A stretch of 64,000 bases of DNA from Sialis fuliginosa (Eukaryota; Arthropoda; Insecta; Megaloptera; Sialidae). The DNA lies in the NCBI GenBank assembly GCA_961205875.1, contig OY540817.1, positions 4,189,001 to 4,253,000 of the forward strand. Reading direction: 5' to 3'. Positions 23,940 through 34,445 of this stretch are shown in pieces; position 1 is the first letter of the stretch, and each line of letters opens with the position of its first letter. Under the pieces are notes generated by a model. That model did not search any database, was not told where the DNA came from, and saw nothing but the letters and a program-made list of their open reading frames with translations. Position numbers and translations under genes: made by a program.

Positions 23940-24170
23940 TGTGTTATGAATATTAGTTTTCTAATATCCTAATTCCTAATGTCAATAATATAACACACAT
24001 TTTTAGAATAACTAATTTGACAATTTGAATTAAATTGCATTTGTTTTTATAATAACTAATCTGACAATTTTAATTTAATTGCATTTGTTTCCAAGGCAAC
24101 ATGAATTGTAGATTTATTTATTAGTATTTAAAATTCAAATTTTAATGGCTGTTTAGGCACGTATACCAAA
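23940..24170 (+). repeat. Fragment of the 28.3/60.9-kb repeat family
   Basis: Shares TTTTCTAATATCCTAAT, AATTTGACAATTTGAATT and TTCCAAGGCAACATGAATT with 28490-28600. It includes a small internal duplication of the 'gaca.tttgaattaaattgcatttg' block. Confidence 0.7.
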
Positions 24171-24659
24171 AAAAATTCTGAAATATATTTTTCATTATTT
24201 GTATTGTAGAATATTTATGCTAAGTTTCAAATAAATTCGACAAAAAAGACTTTACACCCCTTTTTACCTCCTTAGGGGTTGAATTTTAAAAAATCCTTTC
24301 TTTCAGATCATAATCACGTCTAGACGCTTCGATTGGTACCCCAACGAAGTCAATAGCATTTTTTATTTACAACACACAGACATCTTTCTGAAAATAGTTT
24401 AAATATAGGTACTATAGTGACCTTAAAACACAATTATGTTGAAATTTTTGATTTTGATTTTCGGACCGATTTCAATAACTTCCAGTTGGAAAGTTAATAA
24501 CCTAAACGTCAATTAACACGTTTAGTCCATAACTAACGACCATCGAGTTGGTTGTATTGGCTCCTAAAAGACCCAATTTTCACCGCAAAACTTGGATGTA
24601 CCCGATGAACATATTATCCGTTTTGAAATGAAGTCATGGCCGCTGCGATCACCGATATA

Positions 24660-24785
24660 GGTAAATGTTACACAGCCGCCTCGGTGATTGGAAATAACGC
24701 GCGGTGCGTTATAGGTGCAGGGAGGTGGCGGGAGGGGGTGGTAGAGATAAAACCGCAGATCTGGAACATCTGTGTCAGGGTTTGA
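24660..24785. other. GC-rich patch
   Basis: A locally GC-rich stretch with a purine-rich GGAGGTGGCGGGAGGGGGTGG part (near 24720). No ORF or splice sites of note. Confidence 0.3.
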
Positions 24786-24980
24786 TTTATCTCGATAACA
24801 CTCACCACGTATATTTAATTAAATTATTGCGGTTCAGGATTTTGCACAGCATCCTGTCTTAAATCTGTTACCCGTGATTTAATATCTACGGGAAGTTTTT
24901 GTGTTTTGATTGATAGTCGCTTCTTGTTTTTAATAATTTTTTATCATGATGGCTATAGTAAATAGATTCATTTCATGTTA

Positions 24981-25888
24981 CTAGCTGTTACCGGCGACTT
25001 CGTTCCCGTGGAATTTAGGTAGGAGCTGTCAGAAAAGAAGCAAAATCCACTTGACCTAAAATCAGTGCCGGATTAACTTCGTAGCAGGAGTAGCAAATGC
25101 TACGGGCCCCGCGGCTTTTCGAAAAAATATCTATTATTGGATTTATCATCTACCGTCCAATGATTGATAGGGGGTGTCCAAATCTATAGTAATTAATAAT
25201 TTAATTTTAGGGTTTCTAATCTCGATTTGATTTAATCTAAAAATCGATTTTTAAAGCTCCGATCTTTGATTTATTTAATCGATTTTTCTAAATTTGCCCA
25301 CATTAAACACCCGTCTCATTTGTTAATAAAATAAAGCCTATTTATCTCCTTTTTTGGTTATTTTAAGCTTCCAAGGGATAAAATGTCTAATAAATTGAAT
25401 TATTTGACTTTTTTTTTGGCCATTGTCATGTCTATAAGGGGTGATGACCGTTCAATTTATAAAAAAAAGTCCACTGATATTTCTTCTGTCAAAAAAATCA
25501 CAGGGGGTGACACTCGCCTAATGTACAAAAAATAACTCTATTGACTTTTAAACGGGAGGGGGGGGGGGGGGGCGCACTATCGATTTCCGCCATGGCCCCG
25601 CACTGACTTAATCCGGCACTGCCTAAAACTCACGAAAAGAAGGTTAGGTAATACAGATTTCTGTAATTATAGTCGATAAAACAGTTCGCGCGTAAAAAAT
25701 GTTACATACACTTTTTTTTATTGTTTTTCGGGATACAAAATAGCCTATGTTCTTTCTCAGGATTTACGCTTTCTCCCTGTCAAATTTCATTAAGATCGGT
25801 TCAGTGGTCTAATCGTGAAAGGGTAATAAACAGTCAGACATACAAACAGAGAGACAAAGACACTTTCGCATTTATAATAATAGTATGG
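24981..25888 (+). mobile_element. Retroposon split by a hAT element
   Basis: The head ctgttaccggcgacttcg and the tail 'gtcaaatttcattaagatcgg...cagtggtctaatcgtgaaag...cgcatttataataatagtatgg' are one retroposon copy, interrupted at 25063-25621. Confidence 0.8.
25063..25621. mobile_element. hAT element, TSD CCTAAAAT/CCTAAAAC
   Basis: Ends CAGTGCCGGATTAA and TTAATCCGGCACTG are perfect inverted repeats. The flanking 8-mers (25055-25062 and 25622-25629) differ at one base. A poly-G run (about 25554-25572) lies near the right end. No transposase. Confidence 0.9.
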
Positions 25889-25936
25889 AATAACATAAAA
25901 CTTAAAAACTAAATCTAATCACAATAAAATAATGTC

Positions 25937-25980
25937 ACTCGACACGTGTTTCGACTTTACAATAGCATTCATCAGGAGTT
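25937..25980 (-). ncRNA. Decayed hammerhead-ribozyme-like motif
   Basis: On the minus strand it has CTGATGA, GAAAC, ACGTGTC and a 4-bp stem I (ACTC with GAGT). The segment between CTGATGA and GAAAC no longer forms a good stem II. The upstream context matches the 50-kb copies (ACAATAAAA.AATGTCACTCG). Confidence 0.5.
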
Positions 25981-26036
25981 TAATATTTCCAGACTGTTTT
26001 CCAATAGTAAATTTTATTAAATATTTCATGATAATT

Positions 26037-26210
26037 TCTGAAGTGAAACTTCTTTGACGAGCTAGTGAATTGGAATGACTTCGACACGTTTTAAGACACG
26101 ACAGGTTTTTAAGATTAGATGTACCTATAAGAGAAAGATGGATGAATAGTGCATGCGTACAAATTAGTTTAAGTCGGTGTCAAGCTACGTGTTTAATATG
26201 TTTACAAGTA
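26037..26210 (+). repeat. Satellite-progenitor repeat with one monomer
   Basis: Matches both flanks of the 41.4-42.5 kb array (GAAGTGAAACTTCTTT...GTGAATTGGAATGAC and AAGTCGGTGTCAAGCTA). It carries only one unit of ATAAGAGAAAGATGGATGAA followed by GCATGCGTACAA. The right part continues after 27643 (TTTTATTTATTTAATTC), split by the element at 26216. Confidence 0.85.
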
Positions 26211-26215
26211 AACAT

Positions 26216-27643
26216 CCCCAGGTGTCACTCTCCGATTTTAATGAAACTTGGTAAAAATGTTCTTTGGGTAAATATTAAGGACATGTTTTAGTGACTGTGT
26301 GCAAGGTACAAACTTAATGATAACACTTTTGAAGTTTTAGTAATTATTTATTTATTAATTATTGTATAAATCTATTGTATGAGATGTATAATGTATTATG
26401 TGTAGTAATCAGCGCGAAGGTACTGTAGTGAGATGTTAACCATGTCAGGAGTTGAAACCAAGTGTCTTGTTTAGAAAAATGAAAGATCCTGTTTTAGAGA
26501 AGGGGAAAAATTCAGAGCGTACTTAGAACGTTTGGAAAAACCCCGGTCGGCATGTTTGAAACCTTAAGCTATATTGGACCGTTACCGCCGATCCTGGGAT
26601 ATCCAAATCGAACGTGTTTAAAACTAAATTAACAGGCTTAAGAAATTTTAAAATCGTTATAATATTGTAAACTAAAGAATGTTGTCGGCTGACTGCAAAT
26701 AAAGTTGTTTCTTAAAAATAAATGTGTGTATGAAATATTTACATTAAAATTTTGGAAATCTAATATTTTAGCGTGGGAACGTCGCTACAATGTATTTTTT
26801 TATATGTGCCCGTTTTTAAGTTTAGGTGGTGAAATCGACCCTTGAAAAAGAGGGTAAAATTTTAAATTTGTAAATAGCTCGTAAACCGCTTGGAATAGTG
26901 ACTTGTGTATAGTACAAAATTTGTTTAGTATTACAAAAGCTATAAAATAGCATAAATGTGGTACCCCCTATAATTTTTATATGGGGGTTATAATGGACAC
27001 CCCTTAACTTTTTTCAAAAATTATTATTTTCTCTTTCATAAATCAATAGAGTGTAGTATTCTGAATACAATGACATAAAATCTCAAAATAAAGTATCTTC
27101 AAGATATTGGCATTTTTGTAGTCTGCCATATACTTAATACACTGTATAAAGTATATGCCGTCAGTCAAAGTTAGTAGAATACTTTTCAAAGTAGTGTGGT
27201 TCTATTATAAGTTGTGATATTAATTTGATAATTCATAAATATCATCAATATGGGTTTATTTTAAATTACAAAGTGTAATTTTTTTGCAAATTCATTGATA
27301 GGGGGTGTGCAACCCTTAAAGTAATGAACAATAAAATGTAGCAATTTCAAGTATTGAAAAAAATGGTTTTAAAACTATTCATGCCAAGGCAATGATAATA
27401 TTCATTGTTATGCATGATTTTTTTATAGCTCTAGTAATACCAAACAAATTTTGTACTATACACAAGTCACTATTCTAAGTGTTTTACGAGCTATTTGCAA
27501 ATTAAAGTTTTATCCTCTTTTTCAAGGGTCGATTTCACCACCTTAACTTAAAAACGGGCACGTATAAAAAATACATGACCTTAATTTTTACCCAAAGAAC
27601 ATTTTTACCAAGTTTCATTAAAATCGGAGAGTGGCACCTAGGG
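26216..27643. mobile_element. Long-armed inverted-repeat element with insertion in left arm
   Basis: Left CCCAGGTGTCACTCTCCG and right CGGAGAGTGGCACCTAGGG are mirrored. The arms continue through GGTAAAAATGTTCTTTGGG, GTGCCCGTTTTTAAG and GACTTGTGTATAGTAC, about 240 bp in all. The left arm is interrupted by about 503 bp (26287-26789). Confidence 0.85.
26287..26789. mobile_element. Inserted ~503-bp segment, possible solo LTR
   Basis: The empty sequence is known from the intact right arm of the host element. ATGT occurs on both sides (26283-26286 and 26790-26793). The region carries TGT...CTACA-like ends and a GCAAATAAAGTTG poly(A)-like site near its 3' end, as LTRs do. No internal retroelement genes. 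Confidence 0.45.
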
Positions 27644-28177
27644 AGGTTTACTTGTTAGTTTTATTTATTTAATTCACCTGTTTAATGAAAACAAAATAAG
27701 TTTTTTTCAACCGTGCGCTTATGTGGGTGAGGCACACTTTTTTAATCTACAAACGATTCCTAATGTTATAAAAAATTGTATACAAAATTTCGTTCATATT
27801 TAATTTAGTGAAAGAAATAGAATTGAAATATTATTTTATTTCATTCAAAACGATCAAATACATTGAAAACCGTATTTCTTTGATCTCTTACGTTAGATAT
27901 AAAACTGAAAGAATTTATTGGAATATCGATTTGAAAACGTGTTATAAAAAGAAGATAGAATTTTTTTAAAGTCTGTATCTACATTTATACTTTTATATGA
28001 ATGAATATACCTTCAGTTACCTACTTTATGGTCATTTTCCAATAAAATGTGTGTATGAAATTTCAATAACCATTTTCATTTTTTAGATCCGTTTTTTGCT
28101 ATCATTTGTGATAAAAAACGATTATTGAAAAAACGAGTTGATATCATTACTAAAACCACAATAAAAACGATGTATTA

Positions 28178-28201
28178 GACACTACACGTGTTTTCATCAG
28201 G
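28178..28201 (-). ncRNA. Hammerhead relic lacking stem II
   Basis: The minus strand reads CCTGATGA directly fused to AAACACGTGTAGTGTC, with stem II deleted. The upstream context (ACCACAATAAAAACGATGT) matches the same repeat family. It cannot be an active ribozyme. Confidence 0.45.
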
Positions 28202-28336
28202 AAAAATCTTGTTCAAAATCTCAGATTGAAGTTCGAATCTATAGGTCTAAAAGGATTTTGTTGTGATATCATTAATTAATAGTAGTATTATTTGTTTATA
28301 ACATCTATAAAATAATATAAATATGACTTACATGTT

Positions 28337-29062
28337 CTTTCTATTTTTTAAAATAATTTTTAAATATACATTTTTTTAAATATTTTATTTATATAACCTA
28401 CTACTATGAATATACATTTCGTAATACATAAAAAAACATATAAACTTTCGACGGTTACAGCTGTTATTTCCACATGTTTATATAAATATGTTTTCTAATA
28501 TCCTAATGTCAAAAATATAATACACATTCGTAGAACCACTAATTTGACAATTTGAATTTAGTTGCATTTGTTTCCAAGGCAACATGAATTAATGACGTAT
28601 TAATTAATATTTAAAATTCAAATTTTAAGGATGTTTTTCACCCCTTCAAGGGCACGTACAAATAATAAATGTCTCTTAGGTTGAATTGAACTACAAATGT
28701 ACCAAGTCTTATCAAAATTAGTGAGATAATACTCGCAATGTTCACTTTTTAGACGAAAAAAGTTACAAAATTTCGAATATTTCCAAAACCCCTAATCCGA
28801 TTAGCACCAAAATCTATAGGTCTGAAGTACTCACTGAGACAAACATTTTCCCCAAAAATAATTTAGATCAGTGCATTTTTACAGTAGTTATCGTGAACGA
28901 AAGAAATTTCTACATTCGCACAGACGCACAGCCGCCATGCGGAAATTGACTTTTCTTTAAGTTTTGAAGTTAGTACATTTAGAATCTGCCATTATCTCAG
29001 ACATGATTTTTCGATGGTATTACAATACTTCCATTTCTTTCAGAACATGGAAGTAAAAACAA
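28337..29062 (+). repeat. Dispersed ~600-700 bp repeat, copy 1
   Basis: Matches 60897-61467 over CTTAGGTT.AATTGAACTAC, AGTCTTATCAAAATTAGTGA, CACTGAGACAAACATTTTCC and the end TTCTTTCAGAACATGGAAGT. About 180 bp in this copy (28407-28585) is absent from the other copy but present at 23.9 kb. No coding capacity. Confidence 0.8.
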
Positions 29063-29595
29063 TAAATACGTACTGTTATCAGGTAAGATATAGTTTTGTT
29101 TATTTCATAATATATCTTTCCTCCTATTTCTACGTTTTGTAATTTTCTGTAGCGTGCTTCCCTCCCCCCCTCCTCTACATGTATATCACATACATTCGCA
29201 CATCATCGCAGTTCTTTACACGATTTCCGGTCTAGATTTTCGTATATACAATCGTTCTACGATGTTTTCATCTGGAAAATTTTGATGGCACCGAATATCT
29301 TGAACAAATAATATGTTTATACCGATTGAACGTTTTTTTATGAGATTACCAAATAGTCGCGTCAACGAAGTCTTTTAGTTGGAAGTCCTCAAGAACAGCT
29401 CCGATTTTGATGAATTTTTTTTTAATTTTGTTTTTTATATTATTTAAAATCAGAAACCTTTTGGAGCGGGGACTCCCGGGAAATACACAAAAAAAAAATA
29501 AAAACAAAAAAACTTGACCGCCGCTTATGTTTAAATCATCGATGCAGCGAAAACGATGTGAGCTAGAGCAAAATTGAACAGGACCCATTTGATAG

Positions 29596-29971
29596 AGAAT
29601 GAAATTTCCTATAAAAAATAATAAAGTTCATATCTCTAAAGTTAATAATTTTTGAGTGATGGTCGTCAAAAATCTCATGACTAAAATGTAATTTTTGAAA
29701 AATGTCGCTTTATGTTCCGATCAGCTGTAAAAAGGAATATTGCTATTTAATGATTAATAAAAAAAATTCAAAAAATGCACTGTTTAACTAAATACTATAG
29801 GGATGTTATTTATGTGTTCAAAATGGTTTTCACTTTGAATTGTAACTATAGGAGCTACATCAAGATATTTTTTTTTGTAATTTTTTGCCTTTTTTTAGTA
29901 TTACGTATTTTAAAAACTATCCAACGTAGAATAAAAAAATATAATGCATTTTATAGGTGATTTTATTCTCT
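29596..29971. mobile_element. Possible MITE with GAGAAT.AAAT..CCTATAAAA ends
   Basis: A 22-bp imperfect inverted repeat lies at 29596-29617 and 29950-29971, with AT-rich interior. Only one copy is seen, so the assignment is weak. Confidence 0.4.
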
Positions 29972-30047
29972 GTAAATTGAATCTCTTGATATGAAGTTGT
30001 AAGTATAACCGTTTGCCCACAATGTTTAAATAAACACAAAATAAAAA

Positions 30048-30213
30048 ATAATTATGGGTATCAATTTTTTATATGTGCTAGCAGTGTTAACCAATGTTAA
30101 TTTTTGAAATAATGCATTACAAATTGCAATTTTTTTTCAAAAGGGGTACATGGGGATTTTAACATTGGTTAACACTGCTAGCACATATAAAAAATTGATA
30201 CCCATAATTATTT
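30048..30213. repeat. Foldback repeat, ~55-bp arms
   Basis: AATAATTATGGGTATC ... GCTAGCAGTGTTAACC is mirrored almost perfectly at 30158-30213. A TTAGGTGTTCGTAACTACCCC end of the 7.8-kb element family follows at 30362. Confidence 0.8.
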
Positions 30214-30479
30214 CGTTTTTGTCTTTTTATTTTAATTGTTAATTTTAATTTTGTTTTTCTATTTTATTAAAATTGATACTGAAAATGTATAACTAATAGA
30301 TAATTTAATAATAATACACAATACATTTTTTACTCAGGTATAATTTATTTGATTTATTCCTTAGGTGTTCGTAACTACCCCACTCTCCTCTACAGCTCTA
30401 TATGTTCGGTATTATACTTGGCCACTTTTCATCCGATATAATGATATCAAATCACGATATAATCAGTAGCATCGGTTTT

Positions 30480-30705
30480 CGATCTCAGAATATATATATA
30501 GAGAGCAAATTGGCTACATCACGGTCTCTATCATTTCGCAGTTTCGTTTAGAGGCGTTTCACTGTGTGCGATTACAAACTCGTTAGCAGCCCCGGACTAT
30601 CCACCCCTTCTTCGCGCACGGGGTACGTTTCGCCACCTTCCCTCCTCTATCGCGTGCGATGTCATCCTTGAGTGTCCTCGAACGCAGAAACGGACTGAGA
30701 TTATT
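30480..30705 (+). promoter_or_regulatory. GC-rich, promoter-like patch
   Basis: A TATATATATAGAG box (30491-30503) is followed 30-40 bp later by an initiator-like TCATTT (30531), then 150 bp of GC-rich, apparently unique DNA. No downstream ORF or splice donor proves a gene, so the call rests on composition and motifs only. Confidence 0.25.
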
Positions 30706-30709
30706 TTAA

Positions 30710-32624
30710 TTGGGTTGGCAACAAAGTAATTTTTTTTTCATGATTTCCAAAGCAATTTTATTAATAGAAATAACAAACATTAATCAATTATGTATTGGCC
30801 ATTTTGTTTGATGATCTTTTGCCATCTTTCAGTCAGCTTCATAATTCCGCTTTCGTATAAAGTTTGGCAAAAAACTGAATCAACTCATTTTTGACAGCCT
30901 CATTTGAATCAAATGTTTTTCCAATGGTTTTGAAGTGAACGGAATAAATGATAATCTGATGGTGCAAGGTCAGGACTAAAGCTGGGCGCGTATGTAATTT
31001 TTACTCACGATCACGCACGCTCACGAGATACATTTTTTTAGTCACGCCCGCTCACTCACGGTTACAAAAAAATATTCACGATCACGCCCGCTCACGAATT
31101 CTATTTTTTTACTCACGGCCGATCACGTACGGTGTGTCACGCTCGTGACCCGATTTAATCTAATTGTTGTAAATTAAATTTTGAAATGATGAAAATTAAT
31201 GTTTTTACGTGCAATATATTGTGTAGTATATTTTATATTCATATTATTCTCTTCTAAATTACATTCTAGTACAGTAATAGCAAACAAAACAATAAGAAAA
31301 TAAAGCTACAATGCATTTTTAAATCTTTTTTTGGTGTTCTGATATAGTTGGCAATACTAACCATGTGAAAGTGCTTCTAAAAATAACATTTATTTTTTAT
31401 ACTATATTTTTTAATGTCAAAATTCGTTTTAAAACATTAATATATTTATGCATTATTAGTTCAGATATTAAAAAAAGATCAAATATGTTTATAAAAAAAA
31501 TTCTCTTCAAAATATACTCACGGAATCACGCACGAGAAAAATGTACTCACGAACGGTCACGCACGGTTGTTTTAATTTGACTCACGATCACGCCCGATCA
31601 CGATTCAAGATTTGAAAATCGCTCACGCTCACGGCCGTAACCCGACGTGACTCGAAAAATTCACGGCCCGCGCCCAGCTCTAGTTAGGACTATACGGTGG
31701 ATGAGGTATCACTTCCCAGCCTAACGCCAATAATTTTTTGCGAGTGACCAAAGATGTATGTGGTCTGGCATTATCTTGATGGAAGATGACGCCTTTACGA
31801 TTTGCCAGTTTTGGCCGATTTTCCTTGATTTCTTTGTCCAAATTCATTAGCTAGCGACAGTAGTCATCTTTGAGAGTAGTTCAAAATAAACAATACCTTT
31901 GAAATCCCACCAAACACTCAGTATAACCTTCTTTTGATGAATATCGGTTTTTGATGTTAATTGCTCCACGATCTTTTTCGCATGATGTTATTGTAAGCAA
32001 CCCGTTTTTCATCGCCTGTTATGATTCGCTTTAAAAATGGGTCGGTTTCGTTCCGTTTCAGCAAGATGGAAATTCGCTTGGTGAGATGAATTTCTTTCAA
32101 TTCGTGAGGAACCCAAATATCGAGCTTATTAACGTAACCAAGTTGTTTTAAATGTCTTTCAACGCATGTATGTGATATGTTAAGCTTCTCTGCGATCTCT
32201 CGTGTCGTACTACGCCGGTTATTCTCGATCATTGCTTTTATTTTGTCGTCATCAACTTTAGTTGGGCATCCAGCGCGTGGTGCTTCTTTGAGGTCAAAAT
32301 CTTCGGAACGAAAACGAACAAATCAACTGGCGTTCTGATAATGAATCTTCACCATAAACATTACACAACTATTTCCAGGTTTGCACTGCGTTTTTACATT
32401 TTCGTAAGTAATAAAGTAAAATGTATCGAAAATGAACGTCTGGAATCTCCATTTCAAATCAATGCAAAACAATAAACAAACAACAAAACTTGAAACTTTT
32501 TTTTCATAATAATCTATGAAATATAAAATACCATATGGAGTCTGAAGTTTGCAATGAAGAAGAACGACTTAGAACGACTAAAGCCGTCTAACGAAAAAAA
32601 CCGAAATTACCTAGTTGCCAATCC
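30710..32624 (-). pseudogene. Dead mariner (D,D34D) transposon, transposase on minus strand
   Basis: Ends TTGGGTTGGCAAC (left) and GTTGCCAATCCA (right) are mariner inverted repeats. Minus-strand translation from an ATG at 32452 gives MEIPDVHFRYILL, a stop shortly after, a small deletion with frameshift, then an open stretch (32232 down to 31957) with STTREIAEKLNISH (helix-turn-helix), WVPHEL and the first catalytic Asp in ITGDEK. Farther on are FHQDNARPHTS and PYSP, then the hAT element at 30977-31682, then DLAPSDYHLF and a C-terminal part ending at about 30800. Stops, frameshifts and the insertion make it nonfunctional. Mariner transposase would cut and paste the element at TA sites. Confidence 0.92.
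30977..31682. mobile_element. hAT MITE with CTCACG arrays, copy 1, inside mariner
   Basis: Ends TAAAGCTGGGCGCG and CGCGCCCAGCTCTA, flanked by GTCAGGAC and GTTAGGAC (8 bp, one mismatch). Dozens of CTCACGATCACGCACG-like units lie near both ends. It is about 706 bp and is a homologue in opposite orientation of 40617-41331. Confidence 0.92.
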
Positions 32625-32651
32625 ATATATTGTAACTTAATTTAGTCAGCT

Positions 32652-32855
32652 ATTACGGAATTTGGGGGTATCAAAAAATATTTTTTTTCAAAAATCTCAT
32701 TTCTGTATTTGGGTTATCAACCTACGTCCACATACTAAATTTTATCTTAATAGGCACATAAATGAGAGAATGGGAGGACTGTGACATACAGACAGACGGA
32801 TGGACAGAGCGAAACTTATTAAGGATCCCTAGTTTTCTATGGAACCCTAAAAAGG
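32652..32855 (+). mobile_element. Retroposon tail ('tctatggaaccctaaaaa')
   Basis: The tail 'catactaaattttatcttaat...cagacagacggatggacaga...ctatggaaccctaaaaagg' belongs to the same class as 21885-22034. Confidence 0.7.
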
Positions 32856-32906
32856 CCAGGATATAAAAGATGTTTCAAGTTCGTATTATGTCCATTCTCA
32901 TGACTA

Positions 32907-33106
32907 AAAACTTTTGATAAAAAAAACTATCCAACAGTAGAGGTTTATAATTCTGATATGTGATAAAAAATTCCAAATGATTGATCGTTTCTTATTTGAA
33001 ATACAATTGTATTTCAAAAACAAAACGGTCAATCATTTTGAATTTTTTATCATATATCAGAATAATAACCCTTTGATGTTTGGTAGTTTTTTTATCAAAA
33101 TCTGTC
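32907..33106. repeat. Foldback repeat, ~95-bp arms
   Basis: CTTTTGATAAAAAAACTATC, ATTCTGATAT and AATGATTGATCGTTT are mirrored in reverse order. It forms an imperfect hairpin centred near 33005. Confidence 0.75.
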
Positions 33107-34419
33107 GAAGCGTTTAGTAATAAAATAAAGAAAACTGCCCTTATACGTACTAATATAACTATAGACGGCTTTGGGTATAGACTTCATAAAAATTCTATGT
33201 AGCAACGCAATTATTTTCGATATTTTACCATGGTATTATAAGCGTAACTTTTTGATAGCACTGTAGCACGAGAACTACTTTAAAGAATCCACCCCTGCTT
33301 CAATACCACTTACACCACCTAAAATTGCAACGTCATTTTGTTGCCATTGAAATGAAAGTCTAAATGCTTGATGATATTCTAATAATTGTAAATCGATACA
33401 AAAAAAACTCTACATTGCGTTTAATATAAGTAAGTACTCTCTGCGCAATTAGAACTGATTACAAAACTGCACTCGATAGATTATACAAACTAGGTCACTG
33501 GAGAATAGATAATGGTGGAACAAGATGATATCGAACTGTGAAATCGATTTGATGCTTCATAAATTTCGAGGTTTTTCTGAATACTATAAACTTGTGGCGT
33601 TGAAAATTTTCTCACTTGTGAAACGTTTTATAGAAATATAGATACTTATTTGATTATTAAAATTCTCATTGCTAGCAACATTTAATATTTATCTTAATAT
33701 GGACAAGTTTATGAACAAAACTGTCATTTATTAAATTTATAATGCATAAATACTTTCAAAATATTTGTAATTTATTTTATGATTCCAAACAATTGATTTT
33801 TTTTTAATCAGAATGATACGCCACTGATTTTACGGACCACATTTTGCGGAGTATAATAGTAACAATGTTAGGTTATTTTTCATAAAACAATGAAATATCT
33901 CTAAGTAAAGCTGTTTTTCGAAGTTGAGGTAGTTTTGTTCAATATATCGACATAATTTTTAATAAAAATTTCGAAACAATAAGTTTTACGAAAGTTGTGC
34001 TTCTGTTAATATAGATATATCTACATTCTCGGTAGCATCTGTTCCGTCAAAGCCACTATAGTAGATAACGAAAGGCAATTAGAAACCCTGACAGTGGCTC
34101 CCCCCCTCCCTTCCCCCCAACCACCAATGCACTATTGTTTGTTTGGGCAATCGTATGGTAACTTTAACCACAACAAAGCTATCAGACCATATATGTTCTA
34201 CTATTTTGATTTGTTTATGTTTATATTTACCTACATACGTTTGTTCTATTTATATATATACATGGTGGAGCATTTAAAGTGTTACAAATTTTATCTCAGA
34301 ACTATCGCATAATTGAAAAAAATGTTCAGCCAAAAAATGTCTGATGATGGTGAAGGACAAATTGAATATTAATACTTATTTGTAATTTTTGCGTGGCTTT
34401 CAAGGATATTAATACAAGT
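33107..34419. other. No recognised gene
   Basis: AT-rich stretch with a C-rich patch (34098-34125). No ORF with a recognisable domain, no paired repeat ends. Confidence 0.5.
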
Positions 34420-34445
34420 AAGTACTGGCACCAGTCTAGGACGCT

